In this document: piece by piece, positions 25,025 to 36,445 of the stretch
How the letters are laid out: the number at the start of each line of letters is the position of its first letter
Numbering within the stretch: the first letter of the stretch is position 1
Source of the DNA: Lichtheimia corymbifera B2541
Taxonomy: Eukaryota > Mucoromycota > Mucoromycetes > Mucorales > Lichtheimiaceae
Direction of reading: 5' to 3'
Assembly (NCBI GenBank): GCA_000697475.1
Contig: JNEU01001157.1
Span: forward strand, 62,001 to 126,000
DNA: 64,000 nucleotides
Made by a program: the position numbers and the translations under genes
Notes under the pieces: generated by a model
The model's database searches: none
Told to the model about the DNA's origin: nothing
What the model saw: the letters and a program-made list of their open reading frames with translations, nothing else

Positions 25025-26083
25025 CTATTCTTTTAATAAGTACATGTCTATCAATGATTTCTCTACTGGTAACTTGGATGGCAATGGCTTGAGATCGGGT
25101 AGAAGAAATTGTGAGCGAGCCTCTTGAGACTTTAGCATCTTGGGCGAGTAATACTGATATATAGCATTCTGATCTGTTAATACGGGATACCGTTCCATAA
25201 ACTCGAAAAAGTCATCCTGGTCCTGCAACTTGTTGCTGTCTGGTGATTCGATTGCAAGGTTGACAAGGTGGATATAAAAGGAGGTGATTGTTTCGTGATA
25301 GCTTTGGCGTTTGGATGGGTTCATTTCGAAATGACGACGAATGGTTTCCTTGATGACAGGTGTTGCGGTATCCTTGCCAAGCTCCTTTAGATAGTTCCAA
25401 GCCATGCGAACATGAGCACGATGTGTCCATAAGCGAGGATCCATAGAGTCTTCGAATTCCTTCATGAATACTTGCTCGCCCACGCTTCGATACATGCGAT
25501 CATAATATAAAAGAGGTTGAGCTTCCTCTCGTCGACCGAGCTTGCTACCGACACCATGATCCACCTTGGTAACACGCGTAATCCACAATTCATGATCTCC
25601 AAGCTCCAGTACTTTGAGCAGTTTGCATTGCATTGAGCCAAGGGTTCCCATAAGAACAGGTAATCCTGTCGATGGATCGTCGTAGAAAGGGATATCCTTG
25701 AATTGGTCGGCTTTGTTGGGCGACGAGAATGCTACTGACTGCTGCATTTGTTCGTGTGACAAGATATTGACAACCATACCACCAGAAGCATGCAATAGAT
25801 CAGACGCTCGTGAGGGGATTCGTACACAGAATGAAACAAGAGGTTCCGGATGGAGACATATGGGAGTGAATGAAGATACAGTGACACCTCGACGTTGAAT
25901 TGACTCAGTGGCTTCTCCACTACCACCATTCGAGGTTGTAACCACGACAACTGGTTGAGGAACTCGTCTCATTACTTTGCGTACTTCATCAGCAACGACA
26001 TTACTGGGTGGGGACGTGGTATAACTGCGTAAAAAGGTGCGTTGGCAGGTGGAACGAGTTATGCAGCGCGTGAAAAACAACAT
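25025..26083 (-). CDS. Flavin-reductase-like protein with extra C-terminal domain, probably mitochondrial
   Basis: A single intronless frame of 352 residues, unusual in this intron-rich window. The first ~30 residues are rich in Arg/Ser/Thr with almost no acids (MLFFTRCITRSTCQRTFLRSY), like a mitochondrial transit peptide. Residues ~35-205 form a flavin reductase-like FMN-binding split barrel (VMRRVPQPVVVVTTSN, GVTVSSFTPICLHPEPLVSFC, VVNILSHEQMQ, HELWITRVTKVDHG, PLLYYDRMYRSVG). Residues ~225-330 are a separate helical region beginning WTHRAHVRMAWNYLKEL and containing SFYIHLVNLAIES. A stand-alone protein with such a His-x2-His-Val-Arg motif exists in bacteria as far as I recall, but its function is unknown. 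Electron donor and partner are unknown. Confidence 0.88.
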   Translation of the reverse strand: MLFFTRCITRSTCQRTFLRSYTTSPPSNVVADEVRKVMRRVPQPVVVVTTSNGGSGEATESIQRRGVTVSSFTPICLHPEPLVSFCVRIPSRASDLLHASGGMVVNILSHEQMQQSVAFSSPNKADQFKDIPFYDDPSTGLPVLMGTLGSMQCKLLKVLELGDHELWITRVTKVDHGVGSKLGRREEAQPLLYYDRMYRSVGEQVFMKEFEDSMDPRLWTHRAHVRMAWNYLKELGKDTATPVIKETIRRHFEMNPSKRQSYHETITSFYIHLVNLAIESPDSNKLQDQDDFFEFMERYPVLTDQNAIYQYYSPKMLKSQEARSQFLLPDLKPLPSKLPVEKSLIDMYLLKE

Positions 26084-26737
26084 TGATAAAGAGGCACGAC
26101 AGCCCTGGCTGGGTTTTGGAGCGGGCTAATCTCATCCCACATAAGCACATGGTGATTATCAGTAAGCATGATACCTGATACATGGCATATAAAACATACA
26201 TTGATAGCAGGTTATTGGAGTGAAGAACACAAGGGATGATAAGATGGGTCATTTTGAAGAAGAAAACATCCGAAATGTATAGACACCGGTAACTCAATGC
26301 TGTTTTTTTATATGTTAGATCGACAAGAAAGGGATGTTTTGTATGTCTACAAGTCGCTTGGCAATGATATAATGTCTAGCATGTCCTAGTACACCACCAT
26401 CAGCAGGAGCAGCAAATAGTAGATATTGCCACAGATGATTTTATAGTAGCATTATACTAATAAACGATGCGCCCATGGACAGTTATTACGCTAATTATGA
26501 TTTTCAATTACTTGGATTGGAGACATGATTATATATATATGCAATGAATGGTCAGTGACCTATGGATGTGCCTGTAGCATGTGTGATCTTTTGTGAGGAT
26601 CCGTGACTCTCCATGCTGAACCTTTCCTGTCGTTTGTCCCCGCTTAAAACGCGTGCTACGCGCCCTATTTCTTCACTTTTCTCCACCCGAAACGACACGA
26701 CCCACACCCACTCTCCACCTCCAAACCCATTACCACA
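26084..26737. promoter_or_regulatory. Divergent 5' region between flavin-reductase-like gene and RFC subunit
   Basis: 654 bases between two start codons. The last 60 bases before the RFC ATG hold CCACACCC/CTCTCCACC pyrimidine-rich sequence. At 26641-26663 the words AACGCGT and ACGCG lie close together; ACGCGT is the MluI cell-cycle box of yeasts, a plausible control site for a replication gene. Confidence 0.4.
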
Positions 26738-28198
26738 ATGAACAACTTTTTCCAAGCACGATCAACCCCCAATCGCAGTGCAAAGGACCAAGTCTTGGAA
26801 GAATCCAAACCATGGGTCGAGAAATAGTAAGCTTTTATATTCAGATCTATCATGGACGGTTCTCTCATGCTTTATGACAGTCGACCAAAGTCAATGAGCG
26901 ACATTTCTTCGCAGGAACAAGTAGTACGCGTGTTGCAAAAGGCTTTGACTTCAGAGAATGTATGTGGATTTGGGCTTGGATATATCGACACGTCACTGAC
27001 AAGTCATATCAATACAATAGCTTCCTCACTTGCTCTTTTATGGACCTCCCGGCACTGGTAAAACATCCACTGTTTTGGCACTTGCGCGTGAACTCTTTGG
27101 GTGGGTGACGAGGATAACGATGTAAAGCTCTCTTTAACCATGATTGTATAGTCCATCTCTATTCGCTTCACGTGTACTGGAATTAAACGCATCAGATGAA
27201 CGCGGTATCCAAGTCATTCGAGAAAAAGTCAAGACATTTTCACGTATTACTGTTACCAAAACCGTTGCTGGTTATCCTTGTCCGCCCTATAAGCTAGTTA
27301 TCTTGGATGAAGCCGATTCAATGACCAAGGATGCTCAATCAGCCCTGAGACGTACTATGGAAACCTACTCAAAAACCACCCGCTTCTGTATCATCTGCAA
27401 CTATGTCAGCAGGTAAGCTAACGATTGAAAACAAGGTGGTTTGGTTGGTCACTGACAATGATGGTTCCTCTTATCAGAATTATTGAACCCATCACATCTC
27501 GTTGCGCAAAGTTCCGATTCAAATCATTACCTATTGACGATGTGAATAAGCGCTTGACCGAAATCTGCACAAAAGAAGGCGTTGACTTGGCTCGGGGTGT
27601 AAGTTAATCTATTCAGGATGCCCATAAAGGAGGAGGTGCACTAATAGATATATAGACAATGGATGTGTTGATCAAGGTCTCCAACGGCGATTTACGTAGA
27701 GCAATCACTTATTTGCAATCAGCATCTTCCTTGCATCAAGGCGAATCCATCAAACCAAATACCATGAGCGAGTTGGCCGGAGTAAGTAGTAGTACATTGC
27801 ATTGTTGAAATGCACACGGTGGACTCATTTCTGTGGATTAGATTGTGCCAGATGACGACCTCGCCAAACTGTTGCAATCTTGTGAAACGAATAACGACAA
27901 TGAAATCCAGGATGCCGCATTAAATATCATCAACCAAGGCTACGCAGCAGATATTGTTGTTTATCAGGTATGGAAATGGGGATGGCCAATATCATGAGAA
28001 CAATGGAGCCCTTAATGTTTTGTCTTTTCTTTGTAGTTGCACGAGGAGATTATGAAATCGGAAACAATCAACGCTGCGCAGAAAACCGAGATCTCAGATT
28101 TACTGGGAACTGCTGATATCCGCCTTGTCCAAGGAGCCGATGAACATCTTCAATTATTGCGTCTTATGACTGGCATAGCATCTATCTTGGCTAAATAA
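26738..28198 (+). CDS. Replication factor C small subunit (yeast Rfc2 / human RFC4 type)
   Basis: Eight exons: 26738-26826, 26881-26959, 27021-27100, 27152-27412, 27478-27598, 27656-27781, 27842-27967 and 28037-28198; 347 residues. AAA+ clamp-loader subunit that helps load PCNA on primed DNA. The order is VEKYRPK, Walker [11 protein letters not shown] (residues 64-73), [18 protein letters not shown], Walker [25 protein letters not shown], the arginine-finger SRC box at 177-179, and the C-terminal collar with GADEHLQLL. The wording follows human RFC4 (yeast Rfc2) closely rather than the other small subunits. Length is normal. It converges on the LETM1-type gene with 184 bases between stops, and its TAA is part of an AATAAA hexamer. 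Confidence 0.95.
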
Positions 28199-28382
28199 AG
28201 CACTCTTGTATTCAACAACAACAACAACATTCCGTAATTGTATTTCACATATGTAGCTATGAACCAGCATTAAAGTACTTGTATCCCAACCATTTTCAAA
28301 ATACATGAAAAAGTTTAATACTAGTTATTCTATGGGGAGGGGGGGTTGATCTATGTTTACGGCTCTATTGTTGTCACTCGAC

Positions 28383-29951
28383 TCATTTATAGTTGGCATT
28401 CAAAAGGAACATCCTGCTAAAGATCAATAGACCAGGGGCAATAGGTGGCTCATTCAAGTGCATCTTGATCCAATAATCAAGTCGTCGTTGAAGTTGTTCT
28501 TCATCGGTATCGATGGATCTCCTAAAGGCCGACGCATTAGAGATATTATAACCCTTTGTTACGCTATCACACTTACATTCCACGCTCCTCCACAGCTTGT
28601 TGTAACTCTGACAGCGAAAGGGATTCGATACCTTCTTGTGCAATCAGCTGTGTATAGGATTGTATTTTAGCCCACTGATGCCTGTATTCAGTCTCTTTTA
28701 TGCTTACCTTGTCATCCTTCAAGAGATAGTCCATATGGGTGGTCAATCGTTGTTCAAGCATCGACTTGGTACCCCATCCACGAAGACCCATAAACCTACA
28801 CATTATGTTAGAATCCACTAGAATCATTCAACTGCATCGTTCATTCCTTACCTGCAGTAAGCCGAAAGGTTCTTTTTATGGATTTGGGCGAACTCGAAAT
28901 CATAATTGTAGTGCTTGGCAAACTTTTCAAAACTTCGTGGCTTCAAGAAATCTTGCACTGAAAGCTATCATTGTCTTATCAATAAAAAGTTGTCAGATAC
29001 AGCAGCTATGATGATGACTTACTCCAGGGATTCTTTCGGATTGAGCAAGGACATTCTTGGACATGATTTGACGTGCATCATCCAGCTTTTTGCGTTGCTT
29101 GGTCTATTTAAAAAAATAGTGAGATCATGTCCTTGTTGCCAATAATAAAGCAAGCCACTTACGATTTGAGCTTCTTGCAAGCATGTACTAGGTATAATGC
29201 TAGGAACGAAGATGACCCAGAGGGGAATCTACCAGTAATAACCGATGAATAAAGAGCTTATCACATGTCATAAAAGAATATACTCACAGATTCAGGCAAG
29301 ATAAGGAAAATCAATCCAAATGGGATAAGCTTGAGCATGTCCTTTTGAGATCTATGGATCTATTATTCACTCCATCAGCTCATTACTGCACAAGCGCAGG
29401 TCTCATCATCATGTAAATAACCTACCAACTGAAATTCGGCACGATTCAAGATATATCCCTGTTCCTCTACTTTTTGTTTCAGTGCCTTGGCTTCCTTTTG
29501 ATTTGCCCACAAAAGCTTAAGGCCGTCTTTGTAGAATCCAATCAATGCCTTTGATTTCTCATAAAGCTGTGCTATGCGGCCCTTGGGCTTCTCTTGGATT
29601 TGTTCAGTGGTTGAAGGTGATGAGGATCCATTGGATAAGCGATAAGAGCTGACAGTGAAGGATCTACAATATAGCATACGTTCACAAACTGATCCTTTTT
29701 TTGTATCACTATACCCTACACGTACCTTTGCAATAAAAGTGGAGCATATGGCTGGGTGAAAGCTCGAGATCTCAAGGGAAAGGCGATCGCACTGGTACCT
29801 ACTGCGCGAGAGTTTGCAGTTTGCAAAGGACTCACTCTGTACGATAATAGCCAAATCAGTATACGATGACTAAGAACGGATCCCATCTAGTCAAGTTTTC
29901 ATACCTAGCGCAAGCGCGAATGAGTTGACGACGAGCGATTGGAGCCGACAT
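28383..29951 (-). CDS. LETM1-type mitochondrial inner-membrane protein
   Basis: Ten exons, minus strand: 29951-29905, 29836-29726, 29663-29426, 29359-29288, 29228-29163, 29103-29023, 28964-28852, 28795-28708, 28647-28577 and 28521-28383; 341 residues. The N-terminus is Arg-rich and acid-poor (MSAPIARRQLIRACAR), fitting a mitochondrial transit peptide. A helical stretch leads into one hydrophobic segment (LIPFGLIFLILPESIPLWVIF) and then the LETM1 ribosome-binding-like domain, with FAKHYNYDFEFAQIHKKNLS, GLRGWGTKSMLEQRL and the ELQQAVEERGM box. Family members (Mdm38/LETM1) maintain K+/H+ balance and link ribosomes to the inner membrane. This protein is shorter than Mdm38 and lacks a long C-terminal coiled coil, so it may be the LETMD1-like or shortened paralogue. 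Confidence 0.9.
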
Positions 29952-30649
29952 GAAAGAGAGAGTGAAATATCAGGGCAAGTCAAACCTGATTACTTTATAG
30001 GGACGTAATCGGAAAAGAACAACCGATGAGCAGCATCACATAGCTGGATTAGAATGATCATTTGCCAATAAACAAAAAAAGTCCCCCATTGTCATGGATG
30101 GGAGGATAATGAGTCAACCGGATTACTAGCGCAATTATATTATCGGATAAGCATGCTTCATTCCTCATGATCCAAAGTTGCCATGACAACAATCACCATG
30201 ACCACATTTATTAGCTACTACCATCATTATCATGCTGTTTTTATATCTTGAAATGAATATACTGTTTAACTACTCTAGATTTGCATGTTTGCCAAGGTTG
30301 AAAGGGTGTGTGCGTGTTGTGTGTGAAAGAATAAAAGCTGCTTAAATGCAAATCTCATCCAATGGTGGATTGTGTGTACAACAACGAATCGGACTTGATC
30401 TTTCAGCTGCGTCGGCTGTCTATCATTGCCAATCCCTTACCTCTGGCGCTTAAAGTTGTCTCTTTGTTCCAGTCAAGTCCACTTTCGGCGAATTGTCAAA
30501 GTAGCAGGTTGCAAGATAGCATCATCTACCCGTCTCATTGTCCTTGAGCATTCAGCCTTAGCTTTGCAACACTATAAGCCATCTGTTCCCTCTGCTTGAG
30601 TCCCATAGCAGCAGTTAATCTTTTGGCAAGCAACCTCATCCATCCTGCA
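29952..30649. promoter_or_regulatory. Divergent 5' region (LETM1-type / PAK kinase)
   Basis: 698 bases between two start codons, AT-rich with no coding frame of note. No specific element is clear. Confidence 0.35.
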
Positions 30650-33192
30650 ATGTCTTCGCCCAACAGCACCAGCAAGTCCACCTCGAGTTTACACAGATCC
30701 CTTTCCGGTCATCTGCAGCGACTCCATATTCGTAATCAGGACACAAACACACCGACAAGTTCACAAGAATTCACCGAGAAACGTTCAGGTGTTTATTCGA
30801 TAACTTGGTTGATGGGACATGTCTCTCTAAATGATATTATTATCTCTTGGATATAGCAGCTCCGCGCAAGTTTTCCTTGCAATCAAGATCTCCTCCCTCG
30901 CAACAACTACTAAGTCGATCTCAGGAAAATACCGGCATTGATGCGATTCAACCTATCAAAAGATCAAAGTCTCAAATGACTTCTTCATCTTCATCAAAGC
31001 TATCATCATCATCTGTCAGTAGACGACATCGTTCTCCACCACCTCCTTCTTCTTCCAGTTCGCCGATCATGAACAAATCAGCTCTTGAACAACAACAGCA
31101 GCAGCAACAACAACAAAACATCATGTCAAGTAGTCAGATCAGTGAAACCACAGATGATTCTGGAGACGATTCAAAGGATATATCCAACGGCATGTTTGGT
31201 AAAGCGCGTGATCGCACGACATTCAAGGGCGTGTTTGGGAAAATGGTTGGCAGTTTCAGTAAGTGGGGTATTTCATGCATGCTATTGGTTGGCTGGATAT
31301 TAAGTGTGTTGTCTGCCGCGTTTTATAGATCTCCTCAACAAGGATAATGCTGCGAGTAAACAGGAGAAGGAAATGGAGATTTCTGGTCCATACAACGCTA
31401 AGCACGTCACTCATGTTGGCTTTGATCCTACTACGGGTGAATTCACTGGGCTACCATACGAATGGCAAGTGCTACTAAAGCAAAGTGGCATTTCCAAAAA
31501 GGAACAATACCAAAATCCTCAGGTATATTGAAAATAAGCTTTTATAGCACGTGTATCTCATCGTCACTATTCTTAGGCTGTATTGGATGCTATTGGATTC
31601 TACCAAGAAACAAGAAACCATGATGATTCAGTGTATCACAAGATGGAAAGGGCACATACTGCGAGTCATTTACATACCGTTTCCACGTCAGCTGCTCCTC
31701 TTCCCAATTACACCACGCCAAATGAACGTGTATCCCCTCCTTCATCGCCTGTTGCTTCTTATCAACAACCATCATCACCTACGTTTACTGATCAACCACC
31801 ACGTTCACCACCTCCTCCCCCACAACAATTGCAACAACCTACCAAATCTACCGAACAACCAGGCTCCAGCTCACTTGATCGCTATCTAGCTGAAGGTCGA
31901 TCTCAACATCCATCACCATCACCACCACCACCCGCTAACAAATCGCCTCATCCTGCACGTGACTATGATATCAAACACAAGTTGAGTACAAAGCATCGAC
32001 GACATGAAAATGAACCACAGCATCAACAACATGGACCATTGGCTGGATCACCAGGCACTGTACGACAGCGACCCAAAGAACGAAAGAGTGCTGGTATGAA
32101 AGACGCTGAAGTGATCGCCAAGCTTCGCACGATTTGTATTGAGGATAATCCAAGCAAGATCTATCGCAATATGACCAAGATTGGACAAGGGTAACGTAAA
32201 AATGCAGCCCCATTTCGTAGACTCAATTGACTTACACACTTTGTATAGTGCTTCTGGTGGTGTGTACACTGCGTATTCGGAAGGACGTGATTTGCCGGTT
32301 GCTATTAAGCAGATGAATCTCGAACAACAACCCAAAAAGGAGCTTATCATCAATGAAATTCTGGTCATGAAAGAATCCCGGCACAAGAATATTGTCAACT
32401 TTATCGACTCGTATCTTTGGCGTGGCGATTTGTGGGTCATTATGGAATACATGGAAGGTGGTAGTTTGACGGATGTGGTGACACACAACATGATGATTGA
32501 AGGCCAAATCGCTGCGGTGTGCAAAGAAGTCTTGGCGGGTCTCTGTCATTTACATGCAAATGGTGTCATCCATCGTGATATCAAGAGTGACAATGTGCTT
32601 TTAAGTTTGAACGGCGACATCAAGTTGAGTAAGTACTACACTGCTGTGATTGCCCTGTGCATGAAAATAACAGCGCTGACATCATGTTTTTTATATAGCC
32701 GACTTTGGTTTTTGCGCACAGCTGAATGACATGCAATCAAAACGGACGACCATGGTTGGTACACCGTATTGGGTAAGTGTTGTAGCAAAAAGGATGCTCG
32801 TACGCGAACATTGGGGTGACCTTTTGAACTCTATTCTATAGATGGCACCTGAAGTTGTAACACGCAAAGAGTATGGCCCCAAGGTGGATGTTTGGAGTTT
32901 GGGCATTATGACGATTGAAATGATTGAAGGAGAACCACCGTATCTGAACGAGAATCCATTGCGTGCATTGTATCTCATTGCAAACAATGGCACACCCCAA
33001 TTACAAGAACCCGAATTCATTCAACCTGTGTTCCGTGACTTTTTGGACAAGTGTCTTGCCGTTGATGTTGATACCCGGCCTTCCGCAGCCGAGATGGCCC
33101 GTCACCGTTTCCTAGAACTCGCAGATCCCCTTCCCTCTTTAGCTCCACTCATCCGTGCTGCACGTCGAGCAGCCGCTATGCAACGGATGTAA
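30650..33192 (+). CDS. p21-activated Ser/Thr kinase, Ste20/Pak1 type
   Basis: Seven exons: 30650-30788, 30857-31258, 31329-31522, 31577-32190, 32249-32628, 32699-32772 and 32842-33192; 717 residues. A Ser/Pro/Gln-rich N-terminus with a poly-Gln run precedes the CRIB motif [15 protein letters not shown] (from ~199), which binds Cdc42/Rac GTPases. A proline-rich linker follows, with [11 protein letters not shown] that may bind SH3 proteins. The kinase domain (~446-700) has [26 protein letters not shown] and GTPYWMAPE, so all catalytic residues are present. The ending [13 protein letters not shown] and the RKEYGPKVD block are Ste20-like rather than Cla4-like, and no PH domain is visible. Expected roles are polarity, morphogenesis and MAP-kinase signalling. 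The JmjC gene follows in tandem after 314 bases. Confidence 0.93.
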
Positions 33193-33506
33193 TCAATCAA
33201 TCACGCTTCTTCCCTATTTCATCTTTTTACCTCCTTTCATCCCCATCCTTCCTTCCATCTTCCCTTTCCTCATTATTGGATGTAGTAGGTACTTTATAAA
33301 AAAATTCTAGTATCTTTATATCATCTTTACCTCCAAAAAGTAATGGGATATATCAAACAAACAAATGCCACGTTGTGCCACAACAAAGTGGGGCGATTAA
33401 TCAGTGAAAAGGAGGCTATGAGTTATCATTGGACGCGTTCAAAGGAGCATAAATTTGAAATAGAAGAGCACATAAGCCCAATTTATTTGCCTTCTTGAAC
33501 TACTTC
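33193..33506. other. Tandem intergenic spacer
   Basis: 314 bases with a CT-rich 3' flank of the kinase gene and an AT-rich stretch before the JmjC start. No other feature. Confidence 0.55.
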
Positions 33507-36340
33507 ATGCCCAAAGTCAAAATATTCGAGAGCACCGAGAGTCTGCCAAACTTCTTTCACGAAGCATCAAGGAAGAGTATCAACGAATTCAAGGGCGAGG
33601 ATTCCCGTATCGATCATAAGCAGCTTGCAGAGTATATCCATGACCAAGTGGAGGTGAAGGGCAACCCACTGGTTATTGGCGATTTCAACACGCTTCCTTC
33701 ATGGGATCGCGAGTTGTTCCATTTGAGCCGATTTCTCGAGTTGTATGAAGAGAGTGAGTATGAGTGAATGGGGACCTGTAAGCAATAGCTAATCAGTATC
33801 GATCCATAGAGGTCCAAGTGTACAATATGATAACCAGGCACACCATGTCAATGTCAACCGACAAGTTTCTCAATTACGTTCAACAACGCGATGCAAACGA
33901 TTTCCAAGACGACAACAATGACGATCAGCACAAAAGCACTGAAGACACCAAGAGACGTGATGTTCGATATGGGAAGGACCTCAGCTGCCCAGCCGTTATT
34001 CAAGAGAAGCTTCGATCCATGTTGCCAAACGACATTTTGCCACTTGATGCAACTGATCTCTTTGTTCACATGCCCAAGCACTTGCGGGCTGAGAATTTAA
34101 TGTGCTATATCGGCAGTGATGGCACAGGCACAGCAGCACACCGTGATATATGCGCTACACTGGGTCACAACTTGATGATCTACGGTGATGAAAACGCCTA
34201 CTCAGAATGGTTAATGATCACCAACGATGAACGCCCAAAGCTTCTCAGATACATCCATCCGTTCAGACCAAAAGATAGCATTGACACCACACCAATCCAA
34301 TCAAGTACCTTTGTGGAGACAGATCGAGGATGGGTTTCTCGCAAATACGTTTATCAAGGGCGTATCAAAACATATGTGGTCTTACAACGCCCTGGGGATC
34401 TGGTTCTTGTACCAAGCATGTGTTATCATCAAGTACGCAACGTCAATACTTCTATCAAGGTTGCTTGGAATCGTGCCACGCCAAGATCATTACAGATGGC
34501 TGTTCAGAAACAACTTCCCATATACCAGCGTCTCATTAGACCCGAAGTTTATCGCTGTAAAGCAATGGTGTATCGTACTATCCTTTCATTGACAAATGGT
34601 AATATCACATCAACAGTCCCTTATGTTCATCTAACACCTTTTCATAGATAATACCAACAATAGCCGTGAAGTACCTTCCATGGATGGATGCGTTGATGAT
34701 CATAGTGCAATAGTGCCAGGAACACCTATGACGAATGATACCTCAGATACCAATATGTCGTACAGCAAAGGACGACCTCCTATCCTTACACATGCAAAGA
34801 GGAACACACACGCCGAATATGAAGAATGCTGTATTCTTGCTGATCTCTTTTATTACGACATCCTTTTACCCGAAGCCATCGAGCCAATTCAATCCGAAGA
34901 CGTGGATGACAAGGATATTTACTGCGATATGAAGATACGGGATGACATGTTTGAGGGAATCTGCGACTTTTGCCATGCTGATATTTTTTATCGCTACTAT
35001 CACTGCTCTTCGTGCAACTACGACATTTGTATGGCATGTTACAGTCAAGGAAGGAGCTGCAGTCATATGGATCAACTTGTCATGGCTCAAGGCATTATTC
35101 CCTTTGAACAGCTTGTCAAGATGTACACCGATTTCATTGAAGCTATCAATGCCGCATTCAAGGAATATGAAGATATACCAAATAGGCTGACAAAAGATGG
35201 AAGGTATGTTACTGTCACTGGAACGGGGAAGGGCCCATTGTTGATATATTACTTGCGTAGTTTTCTTTTCGATGATCAGCGATATAACCTCGCCACATTA
35301 TGCCGACGCCTGGAAAAATATCGTCAGAGGAATAAGGTAAGCATATCTAAAGTATGTATATATGTCAAAGATGATTGACTTTGGCGTTGCATAGATGTTT
35401 TCCAATTACTTTTCTTGTGGGCACTGTCACATGATAGCGACACTTGAGGAATTGTACAACCAGAAGGAATTGGACCTTCCGGATATCTTTGGACAAAGGC
35501 GATGCGAGCAACTACAATCGAATCAACAGCTTAATATAGCATGGGTATGCACCAAGTGCGCAACGCGATGTGGCGAGGGATGTAAAGTTCCGGAACCGAA
35601 AAATGAGCCAAAGGTGGATGAGCTGGTGTACTACCTCCCACCTGAGAATGATGCTCGAAATATGGGTGGAGCATCTGATAACTGTATCAACAAGGTAATT
35701 TATTTACGAGCACACAATGATAGCTTTTATTTATTCATGCTCTTTATAAACATAGACTGTCTATTGGCCAAGGAAGAATGCTGAACAAGGCGGTGTATCG
35801 CCCAAGTGGACAAAGGATGATCTTCGTGGACGGATACTGGGAAGTCTTATGGACAATGTGCATCTAGGGACTCTCAAGTCTGAGCTTGCTTATCGCCACA
35901 AAATGCAGAAGCTGGTGGATGGATTAACAATCATTGCCGATCATTGGCTTTCTTTGGTTCTTGAAGAATTCAAAAAGTCTATCATTCAAAAGCTCACGCT
36001 ACGGCTTCCTGAAGATCTGCCAGGACTCAGCAACTGTCGCAGAAAGATCATTAATCTTGACAAGGTGGTGCTCGAGATACCCAAAGGCACAAAGCTAGTG
36101 CAGGAGGGGGGTGGACGCCGTAAAGACAATGACGACAGGAAGCCAGTCAATGAACAAAACAACGACAACACACCCATGGAGAGTGAGGTGCTATCCAGTG
36201 CAGAAAAGAACGATACTCGACCAAAAAGAAGGAAACGAATTCAAGTCAGTGGTGTTACACGTGCCAAGCGATCCAGAAGAAACAATCCACCCATGGAAGA
36301 AGACGACGATCCAACCATTCAAATCAATTATAATATGTAA
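33507..36340 (+). CDS. JmjC-domain dioxygenase-like protein with Cys-rich zinc-binding regions
   Basis: Five exons: 33507-33753, 33810-34598, 34648-35336, 35395-35694 and 35756-36340; 869 residues. The pre-JmjC region (GNPLVIGDFN, then VYNMITRHTMSMSTDKFLNY) leads to a JmjC core with iron ligands His193-x-Asp195 (AAHRDICATLGHNLM) and His289 (CYHQVRNVN), so Fe(II)/2-oxoglutarate chemistry is likely. Behind it a treble-clef-like Cys cluster (CDFCHADIFYRYYHCSSCNY, CMACYSQGRSC), a second set (CGHCHM ... CTKCATRCGEGCK) and a basic tail (RPKRRKR, RAKRSRR) look like nuclear localisation signals. The probable role is histone or other protein demethylation or hydroxylation in the nucleus; the target cannot be read from sequence. 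I do not place it in a named KDM class. Confidence 0.88.
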
Positions 36341-36445
36341 ATAGAGGTCGAAAATGTACATACTATTCATAAAACAATGTACAAAAGCTAATCGAAAAAG
36401 ACAATGATAATAAAAAAGGAGGAGGTTGAGGAGATAGGGATTCGT

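Noticed and set aside
20500..26083. Functional cluster of two flavin-binding proteins
   Set aside because: They are separated by the M28 peptidase gene, on opposite strands and of different families; nearness looks accidental.
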